Of a DNA stretch of 64,000 nucleotides, positions 23,298 to 34,600 are shown in pieces. The stretch comes from Brachypterus glaber (taxonomy: Eukaryota > Arthropoda > Insecta > Coleoptera > Kateretidae), in NCBI GenBank assembly GCA_958510825.1, contig OY294046.1:5394001-5458000 (forward strand). The letters run 5' to 3'. Numbering within the stretch: the stretch's first letter is position 1; each line of letters starts with the position of its first letter. A model generated the notes under the pieces. It had not been told where the DNA came from. It made no database searches and saw only the letters and a program-made list of their open reading frames with translations. A program made the position numbers and the translations under genes.

Positions 23298-23497
23298 AAT
23301 TTTTATTTAAATTGTCCATTTTGACAACAGGTACTGTCTAAATGTTTTATTTATGGTTTTAATGTGTACTTCTTTAGTAACAACACTGTAATTTTACCGT
23401 TTTAATGCTTTAAAGTTTAAAGTATTTAAATTTATTTTACAAGAAGGTGTTTTAAAGAGTTTTTGGCCTTTTTCTAAGCCAGCACCTAGTACCGACA

Positions 23498-23660
23498 CGG
23501 CAAATCAAATTATTTAAATCTATAAAGAAATTTCACTGCTCTGCTACAGAATTTGCACAATCAATGAGAAAATCCCTACCAAAATGTCATATAGCTGCTG
23601 TTTCACGCTTTTTGCGATCATCAGTGAACATATTTGTTTATAGATTTAAATAGTTTGCCG
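23498..23660. mobile_element. 163-bp foldback element
   Basis: CGGCAAATCAAATTATTTAA at the left and GATTTAAATAGTTTGCCG at the right are inverted, and TCTATAAA extends the arms. Confidence 0.55.
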
Positions 23661-24141
23661 TCTATAAGGCACTAAACTTTATTTTCATTTTTTAGATTTT
23701 TAGTCTTAAAACCTCGTATTTCTTATTTAAATTTCCCGCCGCATTCCCTTGACTGTCACAGATCGCTGTGCCACACTGTACTGTACTGTCATACACTAAG
23801 TTTGGTTTTATGTCAATCTTATAGTATAAGCTATACATAACTTTTACACTATAATGTGACATTTAACAGACTTTGCTCCATATTATATGGACCATAAACA
23901 GCTGTTCTTAAAGTCATTCATTTTAAGGAGGGATTCTATTGAATGTATACATAAAAAAATATGTAAAATCGATCATAAAGGGAATTATTCCCTTATTATA
24001 AATACGTATAATAAAAATGTAGCAGGCCATAGTAGCTTTGCTGCATCATTGAAATTTTGGTTTTTAACATTTTAGTGTAATTTTTTGGCCTTCAAAACGT
24101 GACACTTTACATATAAATGCATTTTTCTCTAAAACAGTTAA
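23661..24141. other. intergenic sequence, no gene seen
   Basis: A 62-codon ORF at 23887-24075 shows no family resemblance. Confidence 0.35.
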
Positions 24142-24660
24142 TTCTATTTTGCGGCTCTTATAAGCTCATAATCACACGCATTTTGCGTGTTCTTATAGGC
24201 CCATAAGGGGTCTCTACTTTTTTTTCTGTTGGGTTGGCAACATACAAAAGCCTATCTCTTGACGTTTTGCGTGCAAATGTCAATGTCGATTTAAAGTTTA
24301 ATTTTTTACAAAATTTTGTGTTTGGGTTATATTTTACCGTGTTAAAATTGTGGACTGGTTAATTGCAGTGAAAAAAGAAGAGATGACTGTAAAATATATC
24401 AAAATATCATTTGTTCTTAGAATTTTAAACATAGTGTAAACTGTAATGCCAACCCAAAACAAAAATCCTTAAATCAGTCATCAATTTAAATGTAAGTTTT
24501 TTTTTAATTTTAGAGCAAAATAGAAAAAAATTGTATGAAGCACTCGTTTCGTAACAAGTTTTTAGAGCACAATAATCTAGAAAACTCGCCGCAAGCGGCT
24601 CGTTTTCTAAACTTGTACTCGTGCGCTAAAAACGTATGTTATGAAACTAGTACTTTAATA
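24142..24660. repeat. dispersed repeat family G, copy 1
   Basis: From TTGCGGCTCTTATAAGCTCA through the block AACTTGTACTCGTGCGCTA. Matched in reverse orientation by 34245-34722 inside FABP intron 1. Its right part is related to the centre of MITE family B. Confidence 0.7.
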
Positions 24661-24729
24661 TACTATTCTTTAATCGGATAATTAAAACTTGTCAACTTCG
24701 ATGTTTATGTCAAATAATATTTATTTTAC

Positions 24730-24890
24730 TAAGGGCATATCCACAGGCTCGCATAACAACATAGTACATAACAATGCGATGCCGTGATTGGCTTACAAGA
24801 TACATGGCGGTCCATCAAGCCAATCACGGCATCGCATTTTTATGTTTTATGTTCTTATGCAAGCTTCTGGATAGGTCTTAAGTCAGATTA
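24730..24890. mobile_element. MITE family E, copy 2 (161 bp)
   Basis: TAAGGGCATATCCACAGGCT at the left, CTTCTGGATAGGTCTTA at the right, and the conserved GATTGGCTT inverted core. Confidence 0.85.
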
Positions 24891-25635
24891 ACTTAGCTTA
24901 TTAAATTATTTTAATCTAAATTAAAAAAAAAAACTTAATTTACACCACTAAAAAAATCAAAATCGACTTACAAGTTACTTTTTGTGTCCCAATTTTTCCG
25001 ATATAAGTATTCTGTTTATTCTGTTTATTTAATTAATCGTTTTATAGTGGTAAATATGACAGATTTTGTTAGTGAGTACCAGAGCAGGACTGGCCTTACA
25101 AAACGGCGCGGTCGATTTTCACGTAGACCGGCCTTCTATGGTCTTGGGTGCTCTGTTTTGAATCTTGAACAATGATATGGATTGAATAAATTGACTTGAC
25201 GGCACTCCATCCCGCCATGAGGCACCGCAACTTTTCTCATTCTGTAAACCTGAGTAGCAGTTTATTGACGGGGTCTGTCAGACCACACTTTACAGGTTAA
25301 GGGTTAAAAGTAGGTACTTACCACGCACGTAGATGTAAGATCTTGGCGGTCATCAACAGAGAAGCGTCGTTGACACTAGTGCAAGCTAGGGGGCTCCCAG
25401 AGGCAGGGGGACCGATGGTAAGAATAACCGCGTGGTCTAACTGCACCGACAGTAACCTGCTTGATTTCCCGGAATTTATGCTACCGAATAAAACAAAATG
25501 TTAAGGTGGGTTTACTCTACTCTTTTTATTTTTTAACTAAAAGAATTACATTCTTTCAATTAACAAAATAGTATATTCTATAACTAGTATGGAATAGACA
25601 ATATTCCGCGCGAGCGGAAAGTTTGTCATACCAGC
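24891..25635. other. intergenic sequence with a GC-richer block at 25210-25500
   Basis: The block is closer to 50% GC than its surroundings and has GTACTTACC near 25314, but no ORF, snRNA consensus or splice-linked exon could be argued. A 63-codon ORF (24984-25175) is unrecognised. Confidence 0.3.
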
Positions 25636-26274
25636 CGGCAGGCGAGTATGACGGTCCCGCGAAAGCGGAATGACTATTTTATACGTGTTGTAGACTATAC
25701 TTTTTCTTCGACTGCAAATATGAAACACTGTATGGCTTTAAACTGCGGACAAGGTTAAAAACAATGTTTTTTTGTGACTCGACATTGTAAATGCAACAAA
25801 ACACATATTTTTAAATAAAGCAATTAATGTTATTTAATAATTTTATCAAATCAGTACTTAAAACAGATTTTTATTTAATTTTAGCACATATTTACAAATT
25901 ATAATGCAAAAACTGAAGGTTATGTCAGATTGTTGTGACAGATATCAGGTTTAAATATTTAACAATAGATGGAACAGTTTTAATTTTTTGAACTAAATTG
26001 ATAAAAAACTGGTGAAATATTAAGAAAAACTAATAAACTTTATGTAATTTTAACGCAAAACTTTAAATTGCATTAAATTATTCAAAGTTTCATGGTAAAA
26101 TATATATATTTTTGCTACAGTTTTCTTTACTTTCATAAACAAGAGATAGCACTACATGTGCTCATTCACAACACTTGATACGGAACATTCATACCGTATC
26201 TGGAGCTAGAATGAATTCATTCTGTGTTTGAAAAGTGTGTGTATTTGCTTATATTCTAAAGCAGTCGTAGAAAA
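25636..26274. repeat. dispersed repeat family H, copy 2
   Basis: Same orientation as 8308-8953, starting CGGCAGGCGAGTATGACGG. Confidence 0.8.
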
Positions 26275-26805
26275 AATATATTTAGCCCCCCTTGGCCGTT
26301 GCTTAGTCAAAACTTGTACCTATACGTTTAGATATTTGGATAAACATTCCTATACTTTTTAGATAGGGGAGGGTAGGCCGCCATAAGACATGGGCCACCA
26401 TGAGAATTTGAATTTTTTTTAACAGGAAATGAAGAGAACCCCATTGGTCATATAATAGTTACCTCCTCTCCCAGCCGCACATTCCAATATATTTTTGTTC
26501 AAGGCCCGCTTAGCCTTAAATGAATAGTGCCTGTGAGTGGTGGTTTTGAGCAAAAAAAAAACACCAAAACAACCAAAAACCAAAGATATATTAAATTGCA
26601 CAATTTGGCAACAGCTCGAAAGACCGAGTTGAATGTGGGATGTAGACGTTAGTCTGTACCACTAAGCTACTAAATTAAAAAAAAAATAAATAAAAGCCCT
26701 GATTGGTCGAACTAATTTTTAAGGTTATGTTTATGTACCTACTAAATGATATAAAGAATATATTTTTTTTGTTTTAAAAAATAAAATGATGGGTAAACTC
26801 ACCTT
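26275..26805. other. intergenic sequence, no gene seen
   Basis: A short G/C-run region at 26283-26300 (GCCCCCCTTGGCC) resembles dispersed blocks near 9080 and 45830. Confidence 0.3.
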
Positions 26806-27105
26806 TTATGAATTAAAATGTTTAATGAAAATTTCTTCGCCGAGGAAGAAGTGGATGTGTTTTCCGTCACTTACGGGGTAAGCACGCTGGATGATAAGAG
26901 GGCTATCGGATAGGGAGGTTAGGTGCACAGCAAAGAACCGCACTAAAGCAATGCCCACAGAGGACTGACGGCCGTCGTTAGCGCGAATTTTCCGATCTGT
27001 CGTGGAGGGATGTTGCGCCGCCTTTTCCGCGTGGACCAGTGGACCATTTTCCGAGCGCAGAAATCGCGGGAAATCATTGACAAAAGAAAAAAATACCGAT
27101 ACCAA
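26806..27105 (-). CDS. unrecognised 99-codon ORF in a GC-richer island
   Basis: About half of the bases are G or C, unlike the AT-rich flanks, and the minus-strand frame is open for 99 codons. Internal sequence includes AVHLTSLSDSPLIIQRAYP and GKHIHFFLGEEIF. Just past the stop is AAAGGTGAGT, a donor-like sequence, so this could be a 5' exon with its coding frame misread, or a retroposed piece. No domain is recognised, no acceptor or partner exon was found, and the function is unknown. The compositional contrast is the only positive evidence. Confidence 0.2.
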   Translation of the reverse strand: MVSVFFSFVNDFPRFLRSENGPLVHAEKAAQHPSTTDRKIRANDGRQSSVGIALVRFFAVHLTSLSDSPLIIQRAYPVSDGKHIHFFLGEEIFIKHFNS

Positions 27106-27226
27106 TAATTTAATACTTTACTCTATAAAACAAAAGAATACTTCCCCGGTAGAATTGGGTTCATTAAAACAACAAATCAAGTTAAAAAATATATATATTT
27201 TTGAAAAAACGAAAAAAAATATTGTC

Positions 27227-27361
27227 TTACTAAGAGGAAAAGTGAAGCTTTTTTTTACTAGTCTGTAGAATTTACGGACGACGAGAAAAAGTCCGAAAAC
27301 TACAGACGAGTAAAAAAGCACTTTTCCTCTGAGTGAAACATACTATTTTTGCTTTAAGCAT

Positions 27362-27425
<64 letters not shown>

Positions 27426-27790
27426 TTATTTTATTCATTAATAAAGTATGTTTTTTTTTATTAAAATAGGCCAATAAAACCCTTTCGAAATAAACTTAAA
27501 CCTTCGTTGGCTCATTTTTAATTTTTTTCGTAGGCTAAATCGTACACTTTTTGCGATTTCGATGGTAACTTGTCTAATGTAGCATTTGCAATTTCGGAGA
27601 GATTTGTAGGTGTATAAACCATATATTCTTCTTCAATCATTTTTAATCAATTTCACACAAGGTTTTTGCACAGAATCTCGAGTTTTACGGCGTACAACAA
27701 TGAACTCAATTTTTTACTGTAAAAAAATAGATCACCTCTAACTAGTGTGTTCAATTATAAAATATGAACATTTTAGTACGCTTCAAGAAT
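27227..27790. repeat. dispersed repeat family M, copy 1, interrupted by (TA)n
   Basis: It starts TTACTAAGAGGAAAAGTGAA. GAGGAAAAGTG pairs with CACTTTTCCTC at 27320-27330, giving a 5' hairpin. Matched by 50454-51070. Confidence 0.75.
27365..27421. repeat. (TA)n microsatellite
   Basis: About 28 TA units. Confidence 0.97.
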
Positions 27791-28211
27791 TTTTTTTTTA
27801 TTTATTTTAACAAAAAATATTCAAAAAATTAAAAGACGAAAAAAAAAATAAAAAAAAAGATTCTTTAAAAAAATTAAAAAATAAAGGAAAAACATTGAGA
27901 AAAAATAAAAATTAAAAAAAAATTTAAAAAATCGAAAACAATTTGTTTTTTTTTTAGATGGTTTTTTTCGCTACTGTATCCAATAAAATAATACTTTTCT
28001 CTGTAGTTCATCTAAAAACAATTTTTTAAAAACTTTTTTTTTTTCAAAAAACCAAAATAATTACAAATTATTTTTTTACAATCCCAATTCCAAAAGAAAA
28101 CAATTGATGTGTTTTTTTTAATACACAACTTGTACCCATTTAATAAGAATTGTGTGAAGCACTGTGTACAGGGTAGGGCACAAGGGGTATTGGAGGTGTG
28201 TGACAGTTTTT
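27791..28211. other. low-complexity A/T-rich sequence
   Basis: Long runs of A and T; no gene. Confidence 0.4.
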
Positions 28212-28212
28212 C

Positions 28213-28270
28213 AATTCGGCAAAGTTTCGTATTCATTCGGCAAATTTTTTGATTCATTCGGCAAATTTGT
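28213..28270. repeat. three tandem ATTCGGCAAA units (about 20 bp)
   Basis: ATTCGGCAAAGTTTCGTATTC and two variants follow each other. Confidence 0.7.
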
Positions 28271-28554
28271 AATCCCAGGGGACAGGGACGTTGCCAAGCA
28301 GGGGCATGAGAATTGGAAATTGTCAGAGGTGATGAGGTTTTTTGGTCATCAAGTTTTTCTGCCAGGGGTAAAGCTGTTCCAAGGTTAAAATTATTTTAAT
28401 TTTTGATAAAATTATTTTCATTTTTGGATTTTTGACTATTATTTGACATTTTTGCCAGGGGGCGTTGGCTCCAAAAAAATTGCTTGATGTAAAAATGTAT
28501 GTAAAATAGGGCATTGCAAAAAAACACTTTTTTCTAATTTTTCATATACACACT
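28271..28554. other. intergenic sequence, no gene seen
   Basis: Short G-rich islands only. Confidence 0.3.
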
Positions 28555-28745
28555 GTAAAAACTACATGTAAAATAATGTAAAAATACATGAATTTACATA
28601 GTACGGAATAGTAAATTTACTATTCTGGACTATGCATAATTCATGAATTTATGTAAAAGAATGTAAAATAATGTAAAAGAATGTAAAAGAATGTAAAAGA
28701 ATGTAAAAAAATATATTTACATTGATTTACATATTTTTACATGAT
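28555..28745. repeat. AATGTAAAAG tandem and inverted words
   Basis: Five to six AATGTAAAAG/A units (28651-28710) with inverted TACATTTTTA-like words on both sides. Related TGGACTATGTAA words at 29140-29260 suggest one element spanning about 28555-29280, but its ends are unclear. Confidence 0.55.
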
Positions 28746-29370
28746 TTTACGATGTCGGGCTATGTTATTTGGACAATAACCAAGAAGGAGTCGCATCCTG
28801 AGACGGAACGTTTAATATTGTTATTGTTAGAGAATTAGCGACGCATGCTGATAGGTTAAAGTGTTAAAAGTGTTAAAAAGGTTAATATTATTTATGTACG
28901 ATATTTAACTTTGTGGCCTAAAATTTACGTTCATTATAAATTACGATCTTTATAACCAATAGATCTTTAAAGAAAGATGTAAGCAGTTTATACTCGTATT
29001 AAGGGTGCAAATCGTTTGGTTTCTTAAACCAAATGAACTTTACGCTACGATATTTCAAAAAAACTTTGACAGACTTGTAATTTGGAACAAAATTTTCTAA
29101 GTTGTAAATATTTTTTTTTCAAATTTCAAGCCCAACCCATTCTGGACTATGTAATTTTTTGCGTTTCGGTCTATGCAAAATATTACCATTATGGACTATG
29201 TAATTTTTACCATTCCGGTCTATGGCAACATATTACCATTTACGGACTATATATTACATATGTAATTTAATGTAATTTATTTTTATCGTGCACCCCTCCT
29301 ATGTTGTTTTAGTTGAAAAACTATGCTTGCATACCAAATTTCAGATTACTTGAAAAGTTTTTTTCCCCAA

Positions 29371-29514
29371 GGGAACGTTCAAGTATTGCGTAACGCAAAT
29401 TTTGATCATTTCGGACCCCCCCCCCCTGTAACGCTATTTTCCTATACCATTAACATGGGCGTAACACTCCAAAATGACCCCACCCCTCTAGGAGCGTTAC
29501 GTAATACTTGAACG
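29371..29514. mobile_element. MITE family A, copy (144 bp)
   Basis: GGGAACGTTCAAGTATTGCG at the left and CGTTACGTAATACTTGAACG at the right, with the same C-rich centre as 3836-3967. Confidence 0.75.
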
Positions 29515-29967
29515 TTTGCTGTAAAATTGTGTAAACTTACACGCTGTTTTCACAGTGTAGATATGCGAGCGCTGGTAATGAGATTTCTAAGACACTACTG
29601 AACTACATATCATGACAACTACTTTGTTTTTACGTCTAACAAGCTACACATTCAGACAATAAGGACTTTTTCGTCATTAGTTTTTATTATTGTCGTCTAA
29701 GAAGCCATATGCAGAGAATCTCTTATGATACATTCCTGTTATGTGCATTGAAAAGATATTTACCTGAGATATGTATACACATGCACTTTGCTAAATTACA
29801 CACTATTTTTAAACATTTAAAAAAAGTTTTTAATTGAGAAAAAAACGAAATTTACCCCAAAGGACCTCGCTCCCCTCTTATGTTACTTTGTGACCCATAA
29901 GTCGCTTTACCACTTAAAAATGGATTTTTTTCAACTATTTATGAAAACTCCATCCCCTAAGAAGCAG
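29515..29967. other. intergenic sequence, no gene seen
   Basis: No long ORF or repeat identified. Confidence 0.35.
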
Positions 29968-30095
29968 GCTGCTGAAAATGACGGGTCTGGGCGGGTATAA
30001 ATGGTGCATTAACCGGACTTGAGCGGATGAAATTCACCCGCTCATGTCCGGTCTATGCAACATTTATACCCGCGCAGACCCGTCATTTTCAACAG
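29968..30095. mobile_element. 128-bp GC-richer foldback element
   Basis: CTGAAAATGACGGGTCTG then GCGGGTATAAATG at the left pair with CATTTATACCCGCGCAGACC and CGTCATTTTCA at the right. The centre has CCGGACTTGAGCGGATG inverted. Confidence 0.8.
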
Positions 30096-30407
30096 GGAAG
30101 TGAATCTGATAATGAAAAATCCATTTTACGCGCGGATGTGAAAAATAAGTAAGCTCTTTTACTGGGCAGTGTATTTTTTTTTTTTAATTACGATATTTTA
30201 TAAATGTTTGTTTTTATTTTTTTGATTATTCATATTTGCCGTCTGTATTAACATTATATCAGCATTATCAGCTTATTTAAATAAATAAAACACTTAAGTA
30301 TACTTCATTATGTGGTACATACTATGTACCTATGCAATATTATTATACAGGGTGTCCAGGCTAAGTCAAATCAATCGTTTTTTGGCTTTATTATTAAAGC
30401 TATCCGA

Positions 30408-30930
30408 GAACCTTTCTGTGGCTTTAACAAAAGCCATCAGGTAGAGACAATTAAGGAATGGGAAACCAAAATCAAAACTCGATATTGGAAAGACCAAAAC
30501 TTAAGACAGGCCAAAATATTCATAAAATATGAACCTGAACGAACAAGAAAGTTACTTGATCTCAGCAAGGCGGACCTAAAGACCTATAAAGGGCTGTTAA
30601 CCGGACACTGCCCGTTAAGACATCATCAAAAAAAATGGGAAAATCTGAAATCGACATTTGCCAGAAGCACCAGAAACGGCCGAACACATTATGTTCTTCT
30701 GTGAAGCCATTGCTCGCAAAAGGCTACAATATCTAGAACAGGTATACCCAAGACCTGCAGATATATCCCAAGTAGCCCCCAAAAAACTCTTAGGCTTCTT
30801 TGGAAGCCTAAAGTTTGATGTGGACTAAATTGCAAAGGGGATTCACAATAGATCTCATTGGTCGCAGTGATTTGAAAGGCAGTACTATGCCTCACAACCC
30901 ACTTATATTGTATTGTATTGTATTGTATTG
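30408..30930 (+). mobile_element. 5'-truncated LINE 3' end with 13-bp target duplication and (ATTGT)n tail
   Basis: TAAAGCTATCCGA flanks it on both sides (30395-30407 and 30931-30943). The coding part reads RKLLDLSKADLKTYKGLLTG then HCPLRHH, the region after the RNase H domain of I/LOA/R1-type LINEs. A frame change near 30635-30660 is followed by APETAEHIMFFCEAIARKRL, the zinc-knuckle-type C-terminus, and a stop at 30826-30828. The tail is about five ATTGT units. Truncated at the 5' end by incomplete reverse transcription; the frameshift makes it dead. Confidence 0.85.
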
Positions 30931-30956
30931 TAAAGCTATCCGAATAAAATTTATGT

Positions 30957-31270
30957 CAGAAATATACACCCAACAACTGTTTCCCTGCAATTTGCCGCTT
31001 CCTGTATGGCATAGACCTCAGAGAGAAACTTCTATCGAACTTTAATCGGTCCTCTGCTTCAATCACTCTGATACTACTAATTGGGATATCCCTTTCGGAA
31101 ATATCAGCGATTTTGCCATGACCGAAGTTCGCCTTCCCGCCCATCCAACTACCAGAGTCCCTAAGTCTGAGAAAGCTAGCTATTACCTCCTTCTGGATCC
31201 AGATGGAGAGTGACGGCAGTCCCAGTAGGACCTCTAGAGCAGCTTGGGGTGTTGTCCTTATTACTCCGGT
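30957..31270 (-). pseudogene. LINE reverse-transcriptase C-terminal fragment
   Basis: The minus strand reads TGVIRTTPQAALEVLLGLPS, then SWMGGKANFGHGKIADIS, and ends at LLGVYF plus a stop. The motif TTPxAALExLLxLPxL is typical of the region just after the reverse transcriptase in I/LOA/R1-group LINEs. No catalytic residues remain, so it is a relic lying opposite to the LINE fragment beside it. Confidence 0.75.
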
Positions 31271-31493
31271 AGTAACGTACCGTACTTAGTAAACACCCTG
31301 TATATGCATATTTGACATGCATAAATGCATATGCAAAATCTAATTATTAAACAAAAATATATTTATATGACTTCATTATAATATAGATATAAATATATAT
31401 ATACTTATTTAAATATCATAAAAAATTAATAATTTATTTCCAAAATTGTTTACTTAAAAAATCTTATCAGTTCATTAAAATCATGTAGATCTG

Positions 31494-31530
31494 TATAAAT
31501 AGGCATGTCGATTTAAACTCAATGCAGTTC
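31494..31530 (+). promoter_or_regulatory. core promoter of the FABP gene
   Basis: TATAAATA at 31494-31501 lies about 32 bases before the A of GCAGTT (31526), an insect initiator-like sequence. The ATG is 45 bases further on. Confidence 0.7.
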
Positions 31531-31570
31531 ATTTCTTATTGGCTACTTGCACAGCACTCTAAAAATCAAA

Positions 31571-31640
31571 ATGGTTCAAATTAATGGAAAATATGCATTT
31601 GAAAGTTCCGAAAAATTCTACGAGTATCTGATTGCTATGG
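31571..31640 (+). CDS. FABP coding exon 1
   Basis: Starts ATGGTTCAAATT, ends ATGG before GTAAGT. The first base of codon 24 (Gly) is left at the splice. Confidence 0.93.
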
Positions 31641-34600
31641 GTAAGTGAAATTTTCGTTTTTACTTCCTCCGAGGCATAGACAAAGAACATAGATGAGCTG
31701 TCATCTCAAGGTTATATACAAATTTACGAGTCCTCCATTTTGATCGGAAGTTACGTCAGAAATCAGCCGGGAAATTTAAATTAGTGGGTAAAATGTAAAT
31801 AAATAAACGACATAACCTTACTTTTTAATGTTTTCTTATGTTATATTAAAAAAAATCAAACTTACCTAAAAAATATGATACTGCTGTCTGCAGGTAGCAG
31901 TCGTTTTATGTTTCTATAACTTTTTATAAAACACGTCATTGCAAAGACTTTACTAGTTCTTTGAAAAAGCACCATAAAATATACAAAAAACACAGAAAGA
32001 CTTTAAAAGTTCAAAAACGCTATTATATAGTCTATAATAAAATAAAATGTTCACCCTTCTAGCACAAAACACCAAACGCGTAGAAAAAATAACAGAAAAA
32101 CCTCGAAAACAAACTCAAAACATACATAAATTAGGTTATGTTAACCTGTTGCACGAATATGTTAGAGGTGTGTGCGAAGAATTATATTTTTATATTTAAA
32201 TTACTGGTAAAAATAAATAAATATCTGTGTAGTATAACATATTGATTTAGTTTTTACATATATAACAAACTGTTGCAACAAAACAACGACAAAAAAAAAC
32301 TTTTACTGACTACTGAAGTGAAATGAAAAGACACATCTCTAACGAAGAAAATATTCCTATCTAACGCAACACAGTGTTACCAACATAAAATATATATTTT
32401 TTTACTTTATGTTGGACAATTGAAATCAAAATGGAGGACGCATTTAGTCAGGACGCAGAAGTATGCGCAGACGGTCAATAATCAATCTATTTGTTTATTT
32501 TGTCTATGCTACGAGGGAAGTTTTGCGTTCCACACAGGCGGAATTTTCTAAATTCATGGCCAAAACCCTTAATAAGCTCCAATTCATACCAAAATTAGTA
32601 TTTAGGGGTTTTTGGGGATGCTGAATACAAATTCAACATTCAAATTAATTTTTACAAAATGGCGGATCCAGTATGGCTGCCGCCTACATCAAAATTTCCA
32701 GATTTTTTACTAAAGACCATTGTACAGGGGTTTTTGAGGTCGCTGATTACGAATGTAATACTTATTTTAATTTTTACAAAATGGAGGATCCAATATGGCT
32801 GCCGCCTATAATAAAATTTGCAGATGGTGAATATCGAGGTGGAGTAAGGGGATAAAATGTGATAAAAATATTTTTTTAAACATTTTTTTTTTATTTTTTC
32901 TTTTCGTTTTTCAAAAAAAGAAATTTTTCTCGAAAAAAAAAAAATTATTTTTTTTTCAAAAAAAAAATTTGAAATATTTTTTGAAAATTTTTTGGTTTTT
33001 CAGTTTTTTTTATTAGTATATTAATAAACCTAGACCTACGGGGGAAAGTATTATTTTGTTGGCAGTAGTATTTTTTTACTGCAAAAATACCTAAAACTAA
33101 ATCTGCTTGTCTTAGACAGTTTTTTGGTTTGGGGAGAGAGGGGCGGGGGATATTAGCAGCAAATACTTGTTTTAATAATTAGCAAACACATTAATCTTCT
33201 CAACCAAGTGTAAAAAGTTGCTTAATGCTGGTTAATCTGAAACTTTTTTCGTAATACAAGTTTTAAAAAAAGTAACCAAATTTACAGACTAAAACTTATG
33301 ACTTCCCCTTTTAAACTCAATAATCAAAAACAATACTTTTTTGTAAAAAATAAATAGGTACACACCTACGGAATTTAAATCCATTTTAAAAAACTGCCAA
33401 AAAAAGCAACAACTTTGATATTTATATTAAAAAAACTTGATTTTTCGGGAAAAATAACGTTTCAAAATTAGTTTCTTGAGACCCGATTTTTGAACTGACA
33501 TTTTCGGTTTATTTGTTTTGATAGAAAAACGACTTTGGCACAATCTATTGGTACAGTTCATAGAGAAGATAAAAAACGCTAGAGGCAACTATTTGAAGCA
33601 ATTTCGCTTTCGAGGGTTTTGACCATGAATTTAGAAAATTCCGCCTGTGTGCGTTCGTATTAGTTTTTTAATTTTACTTTCCTTGAAAAAAGTCTTACGT
33701 TAGAAAAAAAAAATGAATAAATTTTATTGCGTTTTTTCACTTTTCTCTACGTTTTCTTTTTATACAAAAAAAATGTGCCTGTCGGTCTGTCTATCAGGGA
33801 ACTTTTTGACCACGATAGCTAGAAAACTCTTTCACCTATTTAAATTTGGACTTATCCAATGTTATAACCTGAAATTGTTTTTGGTGAAAGCCGAAGTGGG
33901 GTAAAATGGTGAAAAAACTATTTTTTTCAACAAAAAAAAAATTTTTGAAAATCGAGGGCACACTCCGTGATTTTCTGAAAGAATTTCCAGATTTTCGCTA
34001 AGATAATGAGATTTTTAAAATATCGCCCTTTACTGAGGTTTGCAAGATTTTAGCCTTGTCGAAAGAGGATTTTTTTTTAAGAATTTTTTTTTATTTTATT
34101 TTTCTTTTTTCGCTTTTTGAAAAAAACTTTTTTTTTATTTATTTTTTTTTATTTTGATGAACCCAAATCTACAGGGGAAAGTATTTTATTGTTCTATTGT
34201 TGGAAACATTTTTAATAGATTCACAAATAACTGTGGTGTGGGCACAAGTACAAGTTTAGAAAACGAGCCGCCTGCGGCGAGTTTTCTATGAAGTAGGTAC
34301 TAGTACTCTAAAAACGTGTTATGAAACGAGTGCTTTATATAATTTTTTCTACTTTGCTCTCAAATTATAAAAAACTTACATTTAAATTGATGACTGATTT
34401 AGGAATTTTTCTTTCGGGTTGGAATTACAGTTTTCGCCATGTTTAAAATTCTAAGAACAAATGATATTTTGATATATTTTATAGTCATGTCTTCTCTACA
34501 CTGGGAGTAACCAAGCCACAATTTTAACATGGTAAAAAACAATCTAAATACAAAATTTTGTAGAAAATTAAACTTTAAAGCGCCGTTGACATTTCGGAAA

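Larger units (their letters stand above)
30346..31304. mobile_element. ACAGGGTGT-ended element containing an antisense LINE fragment and a LINE insertion
   Basis: ATACAGGGTGTCC at the left and the complement of ATACAGGGTGTTT at the right bound a segment with an antisense LINE coding piece (30957-31270), itself split by a sense-strand LINE 3' end (30408-30930). Short ACAGGGTG ends are seen elsewhere in the window (14716, 52262, 62107). Whether these are true element ends or chance is not settled. Confidence 0.45.

Noticed and set aside
25310..25490. Possible snRNA-like sequence (GTACTTACC at its start)
   Set aside because: Beyond this 5' word it lacks a convincing Sm site and the stem-loop order of U1 or other snRNAs.
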